Assembly (NCBI RefSeq): GCF_014650595.1
Contig: NZ_BMVG01000001.1
Span: forward strand, 62,001 to 126,000
DNA: 64,000 nt
Reading direction: 5' to 3'
DNA from: Streptomyces alanosinicus
GTDB taxonomy: Bacteria; Actinomycetota; Actinomycetes; Streptomycetales; Streptomycetaceae
Part shown: in pieces, positions 44,642 to 52,299 of the stretch
Numbering within the stretch: the stretch's first letter is position 1
Layout: the number at the start of each line of letters is the position of its first letter
The notes under the pieces: generated by a model
Databases searched by the model: none
What the model was told of the DNA's origin: nothing
Seen by the model: only the letters and a program-made list of their open reading frames with translations
Program-made: the position numbers and the translations under genes

Positions 44642-45346
44642 ATGACGAAGATCGAGCCCCTGGGCGCGGTGCGCGAGCGGGTCCTGGCGAGCCTGCGGGA
44701 GGACATCATCGCCGGGCACCTGGGGCCGGGTGACCGGCTCGTCGAACGGGAGCTGGCCGAGCGGTTCGGTGTCTCGCGGGTGCCGGTGCGGGAGGCGATC
44801 CGCGCGCTGGTCGCCGAGGGCTTCGTCCACTTCGAGTCGGCCCGCCGCACGGTCGTACGCCGGCTGACCCCGACCGACGTCCGGGAACTCTTCGAGCTGC
44901 GCGAGGCGTTGGAGGTGTACGCGGCGGGGCTGGCGGCGTCCCGCGTGACACCCGAGGCCCTGGCTGAGCTGCGCGAGCTGCTGGAGCAGGCCGCGCGGGC
45001 GACGAGGGAGGGCGATGCCGAGGCGATCACGGACATCAACACCCGCTTTCACGACCGCATCCGCGCCCTGGCCGGCAACAGCCTGCTGATCTCGGTCATG
45101 GAGCCGGTCGACGGCCGCCTTCGCTGGCTCACGAGACGGAACGAGGAATGGCCCCAACTCCTCGCCGAACACCGCGAGTTGTACGAGGCGATCGCCTCCG
45201 GCGACCCCGACCGGGCCCGCGCCCACGCACTCGGCCACGTCCGCGCCACCTACCGCTCGACGGTACGGCACCTGTTCGGAGCGGACCCGGCCGATGCCGA
45301 CGGCGAAGGGGGCGGAGGCGGAGGTGAACCGGCCGGTGATGGGTGA
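44642..45346 (+). CDS. GntR-family regulator with FCD domain
   Basis: The product is 234 residues. The N-terminal winged helix (residues 8-75; L-V-E-R-E-L-A-E-R-F-G-V-S-R-V-P-V-R-E-A-I-R-A-L) is followed by a seven-helix FCD ligand domain with the metal-site residues D (near 134), H in F-H-D-R-I-R (near 138) and H in H-A-L-G-H-V (near 207). FCD regulators sense carboxylates and usually repress uptake or catabolic genes. It diverges from the NCS1 permease with a palindromic operator between them. Its last 97 bp overlap the converging uracil-DNA glycosylase gene, and its C-terminus is Gly/Glu-rich low complexity. Confidence 0.93.
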   Translation: MTKIEPLGAVRERVLASLREDIIAGHLGPGDRLVERELAERFGVSRVPVREAIRALVAEGFVHFESARRTVVRRLTPTDVRELFELREALEVYAAGLAASRVTPEALAELRELLEQAARATREGDAEAITDINTRFHDRIRALAGNSLLISVMEPVDGRLRWLTRRNEEWPQLLAEHRELYEAIASGDPDRARAHALGHVRATYRSTVRHLFGADPADADGEGGGGGGEPAGDG

Positions 45347-46071
45347 AGGAGCGGGCGTCGGCTCCTGAGGGACGGCTGTCGCAGCCCGGCCGCGTCCGCC
45401 GCCGCGCTCAGCACCGCACGGAGCATCTCCGGGGTGAGCCGGCCCGTGAAGGTGTTGCGCTGGCTGACATGGAAGCAGCCGAAGAGGTCGAGTCCGTCGA
45501 GGGGGACCCGGGTGCCGTGGGCGAAGGCCGGGCGGGGCCGGGGCACCGCCCAGCCCGCCTCGGCGAACGCGGGCAGCGCGGCCTGCCAGCCGAAGGCGCC
45601 GAGGACGAGCGCGGCTCTCAGCGTCGGGCGCAGCAGCCTCAGCTCCTGGACCAGCCAGAGGCGGCAGGTGTCGCGCTCACCGGGGGTCGGCTTGTTGGCG
45701 GGCGGGGCGCAGTGCACGGGCGCGGTGACGCGGACGCCGTACAGTTCCAGCCCGTCATCGGCGCTGACGGAGGTGGGCTGCGAGGCGAGCCCCACGTCGT
45801 ACAGCGCCTGGTAGAGCACGTCTCCGGAACGGTCACCGGTGAACATCCGGCCGGTGCGGTTGCCGCCGTGCGCGGCGGGGGCGAGTCCGATGATCACCAG
45901 CCGGGCGTCGGCCGGACCGAAGCCGGGCACCGGCCGCCCCCAGTACGTCCAGTCGGCGAACGCCGCCCGTTTCGTACGGGCCACCTCCTCGCGCCACTCG
46001 ACCAGCCGGGGGCAGGCCCGGCAGCCCGCGACACACCGGTCGAGCCGGGTGAGAGCGCTGCGGTCGTCCAT
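45250..46071 (-). CDS. Uracil-DNA glycosylase, family 5 (UdgB)
   Basis: This base-excision repair enzyme (273 residues) removes uracil and some other deaminated or oxidised bases from DNA. Four cysteines for a [4Fe-4S] cluster include C-R-A-C-P near residue 17-20. Motif A is G-L-A-P-A-A-H-G-G-N-R-T-G-R (near 62-75), family-5 like in lacking the catalytic Asp, and motif C is H-V-S-Q-R-N-T-F-T-G (near 201-210). The last 30 residues (P-P-P-P-P-P-rich) lie in the 97-bp overlap with the converging GntR gene. A TACGGT box ends 6 bp before the ATG, so the mRNA may be leaderless. No PafBC-type element is attached. Confidence 0.93.
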   Translation of the reverse strand: MDDRSALTRLDRCVAGCRACPRLVEWREEVARTKRAAFADWTYWGRPVPGFGPADARLVIIGLAPAAHGGNRTGRMFTGDRSGDVLYQALYDVGLASQPTSVSADDGLELYGVRVTAPVHCAPPANKPTPGERDTCRLWLVQELRLLRPTLRAALVLGAFGWQAALPAFAEAGWAVPRPRPAFAHGTRVPLDGLDLFGCFHVSQRNTFTGRLTPEMLRAVLSAAADAAGLRQPSLRSRRPLLHPSPAGSPPPPPPSPSASAGSAPNRCRTVER

Positions 46072-46128
46072 ACGGCCACCGTATGCCCGGCCGAGCCCGG
46101 CAAACGCCTGGTGCGCCGAAGGGACTCC

Positions 46129-46224
46129 TCAGGTGAGCGCGGCCGCGTAGGCCGCGTACGTCCCGACGAACGCACACATCGCCACCACCGTGTTGCGTAG
46201 CTCCGACAGAGCCTCCTCCACCAA
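46129..46224 (-). CDS. Possible small membrane peptide (31 aa)
   Basis: A TTG at 46224 has GGAGG 9 bases upstream (on the minus strand) and opens a 31-residue frame. The N-terminal half is charged (V-E-E-A-L-S-E-L-R-N) and the second half is one hydrophobic helix (T-V-V-A-M-C-A-F-V-G-T-Y-A-A-Y). It lies 57 bp upstream of the uracil-DNA glycosylase gene on the same strand. The start codon is weak and no family was recognised, so it is only a candidate. Confidence 0.35.
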   Translation of the reverse strand: MVEEALSELRNTVVAMCAFVGTYAAYAAALT

Positions 46225-46314
46225 GCCGACCGACCTCCACGCGGCCGCGCCGCCCGCGCCCAGCCCCGGGAAAACCCCTCCGGTCCATCCGGCCGAGGGC
46301 GTTAAGGTCGGGGC

Positions 46315-47064
46315 ATGGCTTCCGAGGATGCGGGCGAGAACGTGAACCGTGACACCGGCGGACCGGACGGGCCCCGCCCCGCCCAGGATGCGCAGGACGC
46401 CCGGACCGCCCACGATGCCCGGACCGCCCAGGACGCTCAGGGCTCCGCCGCCTCCGCCGACCAGCCCGTCGACCCGAAGGTCGCCGCCGCGGTGGCCGCC
46501 GCCGAGGCCGCGGGGCCGGCCAATGGCGAGACGGTCCGGATCGACAGCTGGATCTGGGCCGTACGTCTGATCAAGACGCGTTCCCTGGGCGCCACCGCCT
46601 GCCGGGGCGGCCATGTCCATGTGAACGGCGAGCGAGTGAAGCCCGCCTACTCCGTGCGCATCGGAGACGAGGTGCGTCTGAGGCACGAGGGCCGCGAGCG
46701 GATCGTGATCGTCAAGCGGCTGATCCGCAAGCGGGTCGGCGCCCCCGTGGCCACCCAGTGCTACATCGACAATTCGCCTCCGCCGCCGCCCCGCGAGCCC
46801 GTCGCCCCTGTCGGTCTCCGCGACCCGGGCACCGGCCGCCCCACCAAGCGCGACCGCCGCGAAATGGAACGCCTGCGCAGCCTCGGGGGTCCGGGCGGCC
46901 CTGGCGGCTTCGGTGCCTTCGGCGGTCCCGCAAGCCCCGGCGGCTTCGCCGGGCTCGGCAGGCCCGGTGGATCCACCGGCCGGGGCGGCTCCGGGCCAGG
47001 CGGGCGCGGTGGATCCACCGGCACCGGCAAGCGCCGCGGCCCCGGGTCCGCCGGGCACGGCTGA
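46315..47064 (+). CDS. S4-domain RNA-binding protein (Hsp15-like)
   Basis: The product is 249 residues. A central S4 domain of the Hsp15 type (residues about 70-145) begins V-R-I-D-S-W-I-W-A-V-R-L-I-K-T-R-S and contains A-C-R-G-G-H-V-H-V-N-G-E-R-V-K-P-A-Y. E. coli Hsp15 rescues blocked 50S subunits that carry nascent chains. Here the domain is flanked by an acidic, repeated A-Q-D-A/R-T-A N-terminal tail and a long Gly/Arg-rich tail (G-G-S-T-G-R-G-G-like units) that could add RNA affinity. A TAAGGT box at 46303-46308 ends 6 bp before the ATG, so the message may be leaderless. Confidence 0.88.
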   Translation: MASEDAGENVNRDTGGPDGPRPAQDAQDARTAHDARTAQDAQGSAASADQPVDPKVAAAVAAAEAAGPANGETVRIDSWIWAVRLIKTRSLGATACRGGHVHVNGERVKPAYSVRIGDEVRLRHEGRERIVIVKRLIRKRVGAPVATQCYIDNSPPPPPREPVAPVGLRDPGTGRPTKRDRREMERLRSLGGPGGPGGFGAFGGPASPGGFAGLGRPGGSTGRGGSGPGGRGGSTGTGKRRGPGSAGHG

Positions 47065-47194
47065 GCCACGTCCAGCGGCATCGGCGGCTGCACGCCCAGC
47101 GGGCTACACGCCCGGCAGGACCAACTGATCCATGTCCGGTGCCGTCGGCCAGGTCCCCGCGCCCGGCCGGCGGCACCGGTGCCGCGGACCAGGG

Positions 47195-47653
47195 TCACCG
47201 CCGCCGCACCAGCCGCAGCAGTTCCCCGTTGTGCCCGCGCCGGGCCCAGGCGATCAGGGCGAGCGGCACCATCAGGATGAGCGGTGTCGCTGCGTTCTGG
47301 CCGTCGAAGACCGTGAGCTGCACGATGAACGCTCCCACCATGAGCGCGCTGAGCGCGGTCGCCGCCACGGACTGCAGGACCGGTATCAACAGCGCGACGG
47401 CTCCGGCGAGTTCGAGCGCGCCGATGGTGTACATGGCCCCGCTGCCCCAGCCGATCTTGTCGAAGGCCTCGACGGCCGTGGGGTGCGCGATGAGCTTGGG
47501 CAACGCGCTGGCGATGCCGTAGAACAGCGCGAGCAGCACCTGCACGGACCGCAGTGCGATCCGGGCCGCGCGCCTCCTGCGGCCGAGAGAGCCGGTGGAG
47601 GCGACGGAAGCGCCAGCAGCGGTGGGGGCGACGGAGGCGGTGGTCTCGGACAT
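47195..47653 (-). CDS. DoxX-family membrane protein
   Basis: The product is 152 residues with four membrane helices after a 35-residue Ala/Thr-rich cytoplasmic N-terminus that ends in R-R-R-R. The helices (about 37-55, 70-92, 97-116, 120-138) carry the DoxX pattern A-S-A-L-P-K-L near residue 50 and G-A-L-E-L-A-G-A near 78. DoxX proteins are found with thiol or quinone redox systems in actinobacteria; the precise role here is unknown. The start at 47653 has AGGAG upstream. The gene stands alone. Confidence 0.85.
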   Translation of the reverse strand: MSETTASVAPTAAGASVASTGSLGRRRRAARIALRSVQVLLALFYGIASALPKLIAHPTAVEAFDKIGWGSGAMYTIGALELAGAVALLIPVLQSVAATALSALMVGAFIVQLTVFDGQNAATPLILMVPLALIAWARRGHNGELLRLVRRR

Positions 47654-47757
47654 GTGGGTCTCCTGGGGGAAGCGGTGCCGATTGCTTACACCGAGGTAGA
47701 CCCGGCATGGCCCGGGAACTCATCGCTCTTCGGCCGCCCGATGCGAGAGCGTCGCCG

Positions 47758-48498
47758 CTATGACGTGCGCACCGCCCGCACCCATGTGCCGTCCGGTGTC
47801 AGATAGGCGTCCACCTCCAGTCCCGCTTCCTCCAGTGCCGATTCGAACTGCTCCTTGGTCAGGGGACGGGCGAGGAACGTCTGGGTCCAGACCACGTCCG
47901 GGAAGACATACTCCGCGCGGACGGAGTTCACCCCGTCCCCTGCGGGCTCCACCGAGGCGATCCGTATGGTGAAGCCGTTCGGGTCGACGCGCTCCCTGGG
48001 CACATTCGTGTGGTAGTCCTCGCCCTCCCGCTGGATGAGGACACAGCCGCCGTCCGCCACATGCCGAGCGCAGGTGCGCAGCATGCCCTGGCGGACTTCC
48101 TCGTCGCCGTTGTGCACGAGGAACGACGCGAGCATCACCACGTCGAACGTCTCGCCGCCCATGTCCAGGTCCTCGATGGAGCTGCACAGCGTGCGCGCCC
48201 CGCGGACCCGGTTCAGCATGTCGGCGGACTCGTCCACCGCCGTGACCGTGAAGCCTCGCTCCAGCAGGGGGTGGGTCATGCGGCCCACTCCGCTGCCCAG
48301 CTCCAGGATGTGCGCCCCGGCGGGCACCGCCGCGGCGATGATGTCGGGCTCGTCGCCCACCGACAGGCGCTCGTACAGCTCGACCGCGCAGCCGTCCGGG
48401 GTGATCGCACCGGGTCCCGTGCCCTCGTATCCCTCACGCATTTCGACTGTCATGCCCGAACAACGGCTGGTCTCCGCACACCCGTTCCCGTCCGACAT
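47758..48498 (-). CDS. SAM-dependent class I methyltransferase
   Basis: The product is about 246 residues. Motif I is I-L-E-L-G-S-G-V-G-R-M (near residue 63), the strand-2 acid is A-V-D-E-S-A-D-M-L (near 85), motif II lies in F-D-V-V-M-L-A-S-F-L-V-H (near 115) and post-III in A-D-G-G-C-V-L-I-Q (near 145). The start is uncertain: ATGs at 48537, 48498 and 48453 are in frame and none has a strong ribosome binding site. The methyltransferase fold needs only the last of these. It follows the acyltransferase-like gene's 3' end in the opposite sense of the promoter, with no functional partner evident. Confidence 0.8.
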   Translation of the reverse strand: MSDGNGCAETSRCSGMTVEMREGYEGTGPGAITPDGCAVELYERLSVGDEPDIIAAAVPAGAHILELGSGVGRMTHPLLERGFTVTAVDESADMLNRVRGARTLCSSIEDLDMGGETFDVVMLASFLVHNGDEEVRQGMLRTCARHVADGGCVLIQREGEDYHTNVPRERVDPNGFTIRIASVEPAGDGVNSVRAEYVFPDVVWTQTFLARPLTKEQFESALEEAGLEVDAYLTPDGTWVRAVRTS

Positions 48499-48543
48499 CG
48501 GTTCACTCGTTCGAGGTACTTCGCGGCATCGTGTCAACCACAG

Positions 48544-49470
48544 CTATGCACCAGGATTCGGCTCGGTCCGGAACGGGAACCACCCGTGCCCGATGAACCA
48601 GTGGCCGCCCGCCCGCAGATGATCCCCCACGGCCCGCTCCACGGACGTACGGCGCGGCAGCTCTGCGACCGGCAGACCGGGGTCGCCGAAGACGAACTGG
48701 ACGGGTTCGGTGTCGGCCGGTTCGGTGTCCTCGCGGGCGGTGCGGAACCGTTCCTGGAAGCGGATGATGTTGGAGTCGGCCGGCAGATACCGCTTCAACT
48801 GCGGGTCGAGCAGCCAGGAATGGCACAACGCGGCCACCGGCCGCTCCTCGGGGAAGTGCCGGGCGAAGAACTCGCGGGCCAGGGCCAGGGAGCGGTCGCA
48901 GGCGGCCGGGGTCAGCGGGCCGTAGAAGTCGGGGATGTGGAGGTTCAGACAGGGCGTGCCGGGGGCGGCGTCCAGTCCCGCCGCCGCGAGGACAGGCCCG
49001 GTCCGCTGCCCGAGCCGCGCCCGCTCGAACTGGAGCCGGCCCAGCTGGTACAGCTCGCCTCGGAAATGACGGACGAGCCAGCGCCGCGCGTGGACGCCGG
49101 TCGTGCCGTGCCGTCTGCGGTGCACCGCCATGTGTCGGCCCAGATCGGCCAGGGTTCGCCGGGAGATCTCGGGCGGGATGCCGCGTTCCCGGTGCCGGGC
49201 GAGCGTGCGCGGCACCGCGGCGAGGAAGACGTACGCGGCGAAGATGTCGCTCAGCTCGGCCGGCGCCGCGTCGAAGAGTCCGGCCAGGTCGGGGGTGCGG
49301 CCGGTCTCGCCCGGGTCGCGGAACAGCTCCTCGACGCACTCCCGCAGGAGCCCCCGCGTGCGGGGATCGTCGGTCACGCCGTGCCGCCGGTTCACCAGTT
49401 CATTGATGTCCTCGTGCGGCACGGCCAGGTCGAGGAGCAGCTCGGGCAGGTCGTCGGCGTGCGGCAGCAA
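48544..49470 (-). CDS. Acyltransferase domain-containing protein (GNAT-like)
   Basis: The product is 308 residues. It resembles the Streptomyces proteins annotated as acyltransferase-domain proteins: an all-helical N-terminal half (about 1-140) followed by an alpha/beta half with L-G-R-L-Q-F-E-R-A (near 145), L-N-L-H-I-P-D-F-Y-G-P-L (near 173-184), and V-A-A-L-C-H-S-W-L-L-D-P-Q-L (near 210). The C-terminal part ends in G-W-F-P-F. The GNAT relationship is weak, and no acyl donor or acceptor can be named. It starts next to a 7-bp tandem repeat that lies between it and the divergent DUF6343 gene. Confidence 0.65.
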   Translation of the reverse strand: MLPHADDLPELLLDLAVPHEDINELVNRRHGVTDDPRTRGLLRECVEELFRDPGETGRTPDLAGLFDAAPAELSDIFAAYVFLAAVPRTLARHRERGIPPEISRRTLADLGRHMAVHRRRHGTTGVHARRWLVRHFRGELYQLGRLQFERARLGQRTGPVLAAAGLDAAPGTPCLNLHIPDFYGPLTPAACDRSLALAREFFARHFPEERPVAALCHSWLLDPQLKRYLPADSNIIRFQERFRTAREDTEPADTEPVQFVFGDPGLPVAELPRRTSVERAVGDHLRAGGHWFIGHGWFPFRTEPNPGA

Positions 49471-49542
49471 TGGATCCCCCTTTGACGAACGGCGGCCGAG
49501 TCCGACGGCCGACGGGCCACGGGCAACAAGCCACGGGCCACC

Positions 49543-49577
49543 GGCTACGGGCTACGGGCTACGGGCTACGGGCTACG
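49543..49577. repeat. Five perfect 7-bp tandem repeats (GGCTACG)
   Basis: GGCTACG is repeated five times without a gap and is flanked by decayed copies (GGGCCAC, GGGCAAC upstream; GGTACGG downstream). It lies in the promoter region between the divergent acyltransferase-like and DUF6343 genes, about 70 bp from each start. Change in copy number would alter spacing by 7 bp steps. Confidence 0.9.
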
Positions 49578-49645
49578 GGTACGGGCGAGCGCCGTTGATG
49601 AACGTCGTCACCGAAGAGTACGTTGCAGGGAGGAACGGTGATCCG

Positions 49646-49942
49646 ATGCGTACGGGCAGTGAACCGGCGACCGCGCGCAGTGCTCTGCGGGCGCGGTTCT
49701 GGCTGTCCGTGTGGGGACTGGTCTGGGCGGTCTTCGGCACGGCGGCGTTCGCGCTCGTCGGGCGCCCCGGCTGGGCGGCGGCCTGCGGGGTGCTGTGGCT
49801 GGTGGCCACGGTCGACATGGCCGTGATCCTCAGACACATCCGGCAGGGCCCGCACTACCAGCCGGGCCGTGACATACCGCCGTACCGGCCGCCGGAGAGC
49901 GGACCGCCGTTCCCCGGGCCACCGAGGCACCGTCATCCGTAG
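49646..49942 (+). CDS. DUF6343 family small membrane protein
   Basis: The product is 98 residues, with two membrane helices (about 17-37 and 43-62) between a short basic N-terminus and a Pro/His-rich tail. S-A-L-R-A-R-F-W-L-S-V-W-G near residue 12 and H-I-R-Q-G-P-H-Y-Q-P-G near 65 are the conserved-looking parts of this Streptomyces family. The ATG at 49646 is preferred; an ATG at 49598 is in frame but adds sequence unlike the family. The function is unknown. It diverges from the acyltransferase-like gene with a 7-bp tandem repeat in the shared upstream region. Confidence 0.78.
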   Translation: MRTGSEPATARSALRARFWLSVWGLVWAVFGTAAFALVGRPGWAAACGVLWLVATVDMAVILRHIRQGPHYQPGRDIPPYRPPESGPPFPGPPRHRHP

Positions 49943-50012
49943 ACGACCGCCGCACGAAGACGCGCGGCGCTCAGCCGCCGAGGCGCCGTCGTCGACGCTC
50001 AGTCGTCGAAGC

Positions 50013-50393
50013 TCAGTCGTCGAAGCGAGCCGCCTGCAGGTACTCCGGGTTGGGGTCCAGCGCGGCCGCGAGGCGGAAATGGCGTTTTGCCTGGTCGGAA
50101 CGGCCTTGGCGTTCATAGGTGCGGGCCAGGGCGAAGTGCGCGAACGCGTTGTCCGGCTCGCGTTCGAGCACGATCGTGAACTCCAGCTCGGCGGGGCGCA
50201 GTTGCGCGGCGGCGAAGAACGCACGCGCGCGGAGCAGCCGGGCCGCGGTGTTCTCGGGGTGCGCGGCGATGACGCCGTCGAGCAGCTTCACCGCGCCCCG
50301 CGGGTCCCGCGAGTTGAGCAGGTGCTCGGCTGCACGGAAGTCGATGACATGCGTCTCCGGAGAACGTCCGGTGGAACCGCTGATCTCGGGCAC
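50013..50393 (-). CDS. Tetratricopeptide-repeat protein
   Basis: The product is 126 residues with about three TPR helices pairs: A-E-H-L-L-N-S-R-D-P-R-G-A-V-K-L-L (near 21), A-R-L-L-R-A-R-A-F-F-A-A-A (near 50) and A-H-F-A-L-A-R-T-Y-E-R-Q-G (near 84), which gives a small protein-binding superhelix. The GTG at 50393 has GGAAGGA eight bases upstream and is better supported than an upstream in-frame ATG. It starts 51 bp after the coaE stop on the same strand. The partner is unknown. Confidence 0.87.
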   Translation of the reverse strand: MPEISGSTGRSPETHVIDFRAAEHLLNSRDPRGAVKLLDGVIAAHPENTAARLLRARAFFAAAQLRPAELEFTIVLEREPDNAFAHFALARTYERQGRSDQAKRHFRLAAALDPNPEYLQAARFDD

Positions 50394-50443
50394 GGCAGAG
50401 TCCTTCCCTCGCTGCAGCCTTTCAACGCCCGCGAAGGGGGCCG

Positions 50444-51064
50444 CTATTCCGCGGAACCCTCGCGACCCTCGCGCGCCCGCCGTACCAGCTCCTCCCATAC
50501 TTCGGTGACGCGCTTGCGCAGCGCTTCCAGAGGTACGTCGTTGTCGATCACGATGTCCGCGATCTTCCGGCGCTGCTCTCGGGTGGCCTGTGCGGCCATA
50601 CGCGCGCGTGCGTCCTGCTCGGTCATGCCGCGCACCCGGACCAGCCGGTCGAGCTGGGTCTCGGGGCTCGCGTCCACGACGACCACGAGGTCGTAGAGCG
50701 GTGCCAGGCCGTTCTCGGTGAGGAGGGGAACGTCGTGGATCACGACGGAGCCGGCGGTCGCGGTCTCCTCCAGCTCGCGGGAGCGGGCACCCACCAGGGG
50801 GTGCACGATCGAGTTGAGGACGGCGAGTCTCTCGGGGTCGGCGAAGACGATCGAGCCGAGTCTGGGCCGGTCCAGGCTGCCGTCCGCGGTGAGGACGTCC
50901 GCACCGAAGGCCTCGACCACCGCGGCGAGGCCGGGGGTGCCCGGTGCCACGACCTCGCGCGCGATGCGGTCGGCGTCGATCAGCACCGCCCCGTGCTCCA
51001 CGAGCAGCCGGGACACCTCGCTCTTGCCGGCGCCGATCCCGCCGGTCAGGCCCACTTTCAGCAT
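50444..51064 (-). CDS. coaE: Dephospho-CoA kinase
   Basis: This is the final enzyme of coenzyme A synthesis, which phosphorylates the 3'-hydroxyl of dephospho-CoA. The product is 206 residues, full length. The P-loop is [11 protein letters not shown] (residues 5-15), [10 protein letters not shown] near 32 is the CoA-side motif, and [10 protein letters not shown] near 112 and the Arg-rich lid ([11 protein letters not shown]) complete the active site. The ATG at 51064 is taken rather than one eight codons earlier because a -10 box ends 7 bp before it, as for leaderless genes. The promoter resembles the DNA-damage class with one mismatch. Confidence 0.95.
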   Translation of the reverse strand: MLKVGLTGGIGAGKSEVSRLLVEHGAVLIDADRIAREVVAPGTPGLAAVVEAFGADVLTADGSLDRPRLGSIVFADPERLAVLNSIVHPLVGARSRELEETATAGSVVIHDVPLLTENGLAPLYDLVVVVDASPETQLDRLVRVRGMTEQDARARMAAQATREQRRKIADIVIDNDVPLEALRKRVTEVWEELVRRAREGREGSAE

Positions 51065-51071
51065 GAGCGGT

Positions 51072-51094
51072 AGCCTAGGCCCTGCCACTGACAG
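51072..51094 (-). promoter_or_regulatory. Near-consensus RecA-NDp/PafBC-type promoter of coaE
   Basis: On the minus strand: CTGTCAGTG, eight bases (GCAGGGCC), TAGGCT, then 7 bp to the coaE ATG. Only the first base departs from the TTGTC(A/G)GTG-N8-TAnnnT motif. A damage-type promoter on a CoA-synthesis gene is unexpected. Confidence 0.6.
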
Positions 51095-51109
51095 CGGGAC
51101 CGGCAGACG

Positions 51110-52048
51110 TCAGTTGTCGCCCTCCCGCTCCGCCAGGAAGCGCTCGAACTCGCGCCCGATCTCGTCGGCCGACGGGATCTCCACCGGTTCGGCGAGCATG
51201 TTGCCCCGGGTCTCGGCGCCCGCGACCGCGTCGTACTGATGCTCAAGTCCCTCGACGAGCGCGGTGAGTTCCTCGTCGCCTTCCTGGATCTGCCGGTCGA
51301 TCTCGGTCTGGGTGCGGTGCGCCTCCGCGCGCAGCGAGTGCGCGACGCCCGGCAGGACCAGCCCGGTGGCGGCCGTGATGGCCTCCAGGACGGTCAGGGC
51401 GGCGTCCGGGTACAGCGAGCGGGCGATGTAGTGCGGGACGTGCGCGGCGACGCCCAGGACGTCGTGTCCGGCCTCCATCAGGCGGAACTCCACCAGCGAC
51501 TCGGCGCTGCCGGGCACCTGGGCCTCCTCGAAGGGGCTGCGGTGACCGGGCACGAGGTCGCTGCGATTGCCGTGCGGGGTCAGGCCCACCGGACGGGTGT
51601 GCGGCACGCCCATGGGGATGCCGTGGAAGTTCACCGACAGACGGACACCGAGCCGCTCGACGATCTGCTGCACGGCCGCCGTGAAGCGCTCCCACTCCAC
51701 GTCCGGCTCCGGACCGGACAGCAGCAGGAAGGGGGCGCCCGTGGCGTCCTGGACGAGGCGTACCTCGATGGCGGGCACCTCGTACTCGGTCCAGCGGTCC
51801 CGCTTGAACGTCAGCAGGGGCCGGCGGGCCCGGTAGTCGACGAGCCGGTCGTGGTCGAAACGGGCGACGAGCTGGTGGGGCAGCGAGTCGAGCAGCCGGT
51901 CGACGATCTGGTCCCCGGTCTCGCCCGCGTCGATGTATCCGTCGAAGTGGTAGAGCATGACAAGGCCGGCCGACTCCTGGGCGAGCGCCATGTCGACAAC
52001 GGCGAGGCCCTTCGGCTCCCATGCGTACAAACCCTGCGGATCAAGCAC
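51110..52048 (-). CDS. PAC2-family protein
   Basis: The product is 312 residues with the PAC2 (proteasome assembly chaperone 2-like) fold, an alpha/beta Rossmann-like domain found in archaea and actinobacteria. [10 protein letters not shown] (near residue 35) is the characteristic N-terminal motif, followed by L-L-L-S-G-P-E-P-D near 103 and P-H-Y-I-A near 203. A coiled C-terminal region ends acidic. Actinobacterial PAC2 proteins are often encoded near proteasome or cell-division genes but their role is not settled. The GTG at 52048 follows GGAGGAG. The gene precedes coaE by 45 bp but coaE has its own promoter. Confidence 0.88.
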   Translation of the reverse strand: MLDPQGLYAWEPKGLAVVDMALAQESAGLVMLYHFDGYIDAGETGDQIVDRLLDSLPHQLVARFDHDRLVDYRARRPLLTFKRDRWTEYEVPAIEVRLVQDATGAPFLLLSGPEPDVEWERFTAAVQQIVERLGVRLSVNFHGIPMGVPHTRPVGLTPHGNRSDLVPGHRSPFEEAQVPGSAESLVEFRLMEAGHDVLGVAAHVPHYIARSLYPDAALTVLEAITAATGLVLPGVAHSLRAEAHRTQTEIDRQIQEGDEELTALVEGLEHQYDAVAGAETRGNMLAEPVEIPSADEIGREFERFLAEREGDN

Positions 52049-52299
52049 TGTGACCGCTCCTCCTCGTGTTCGTCATGGACAACGCGCCCCGGAACGCGGG
52101 CATTCCCGAAACCGGTCACTGATCAGGGCCGTCACCTCAGGCGCCTTGACGCCCCGTCAGTTGGTCCGTACCTTCGCGAGAGGTTGTCGTTCATGTAGGC
52201 GCCCCAGATTCACATAGGAAACCAAGCGTGCCCGTACGGCGAGAACGACAGGCGACCGTACGACCGGCACGCGTACGGCTGGCACGACTGGAGGCATCC

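Noticed and set aside
46758..47522. A plus-strand frame overlapping the S4-protein gene
   Set aside because: It is an out-of-frame shadow, Arg/Pro-rich and without a start site.
51632..51640. CACCGACAG within the PAC2 gene as a minus-strand PafBC site
   Set aside because: The matching -10 position reads CGGCAT and it is inside a coding region.
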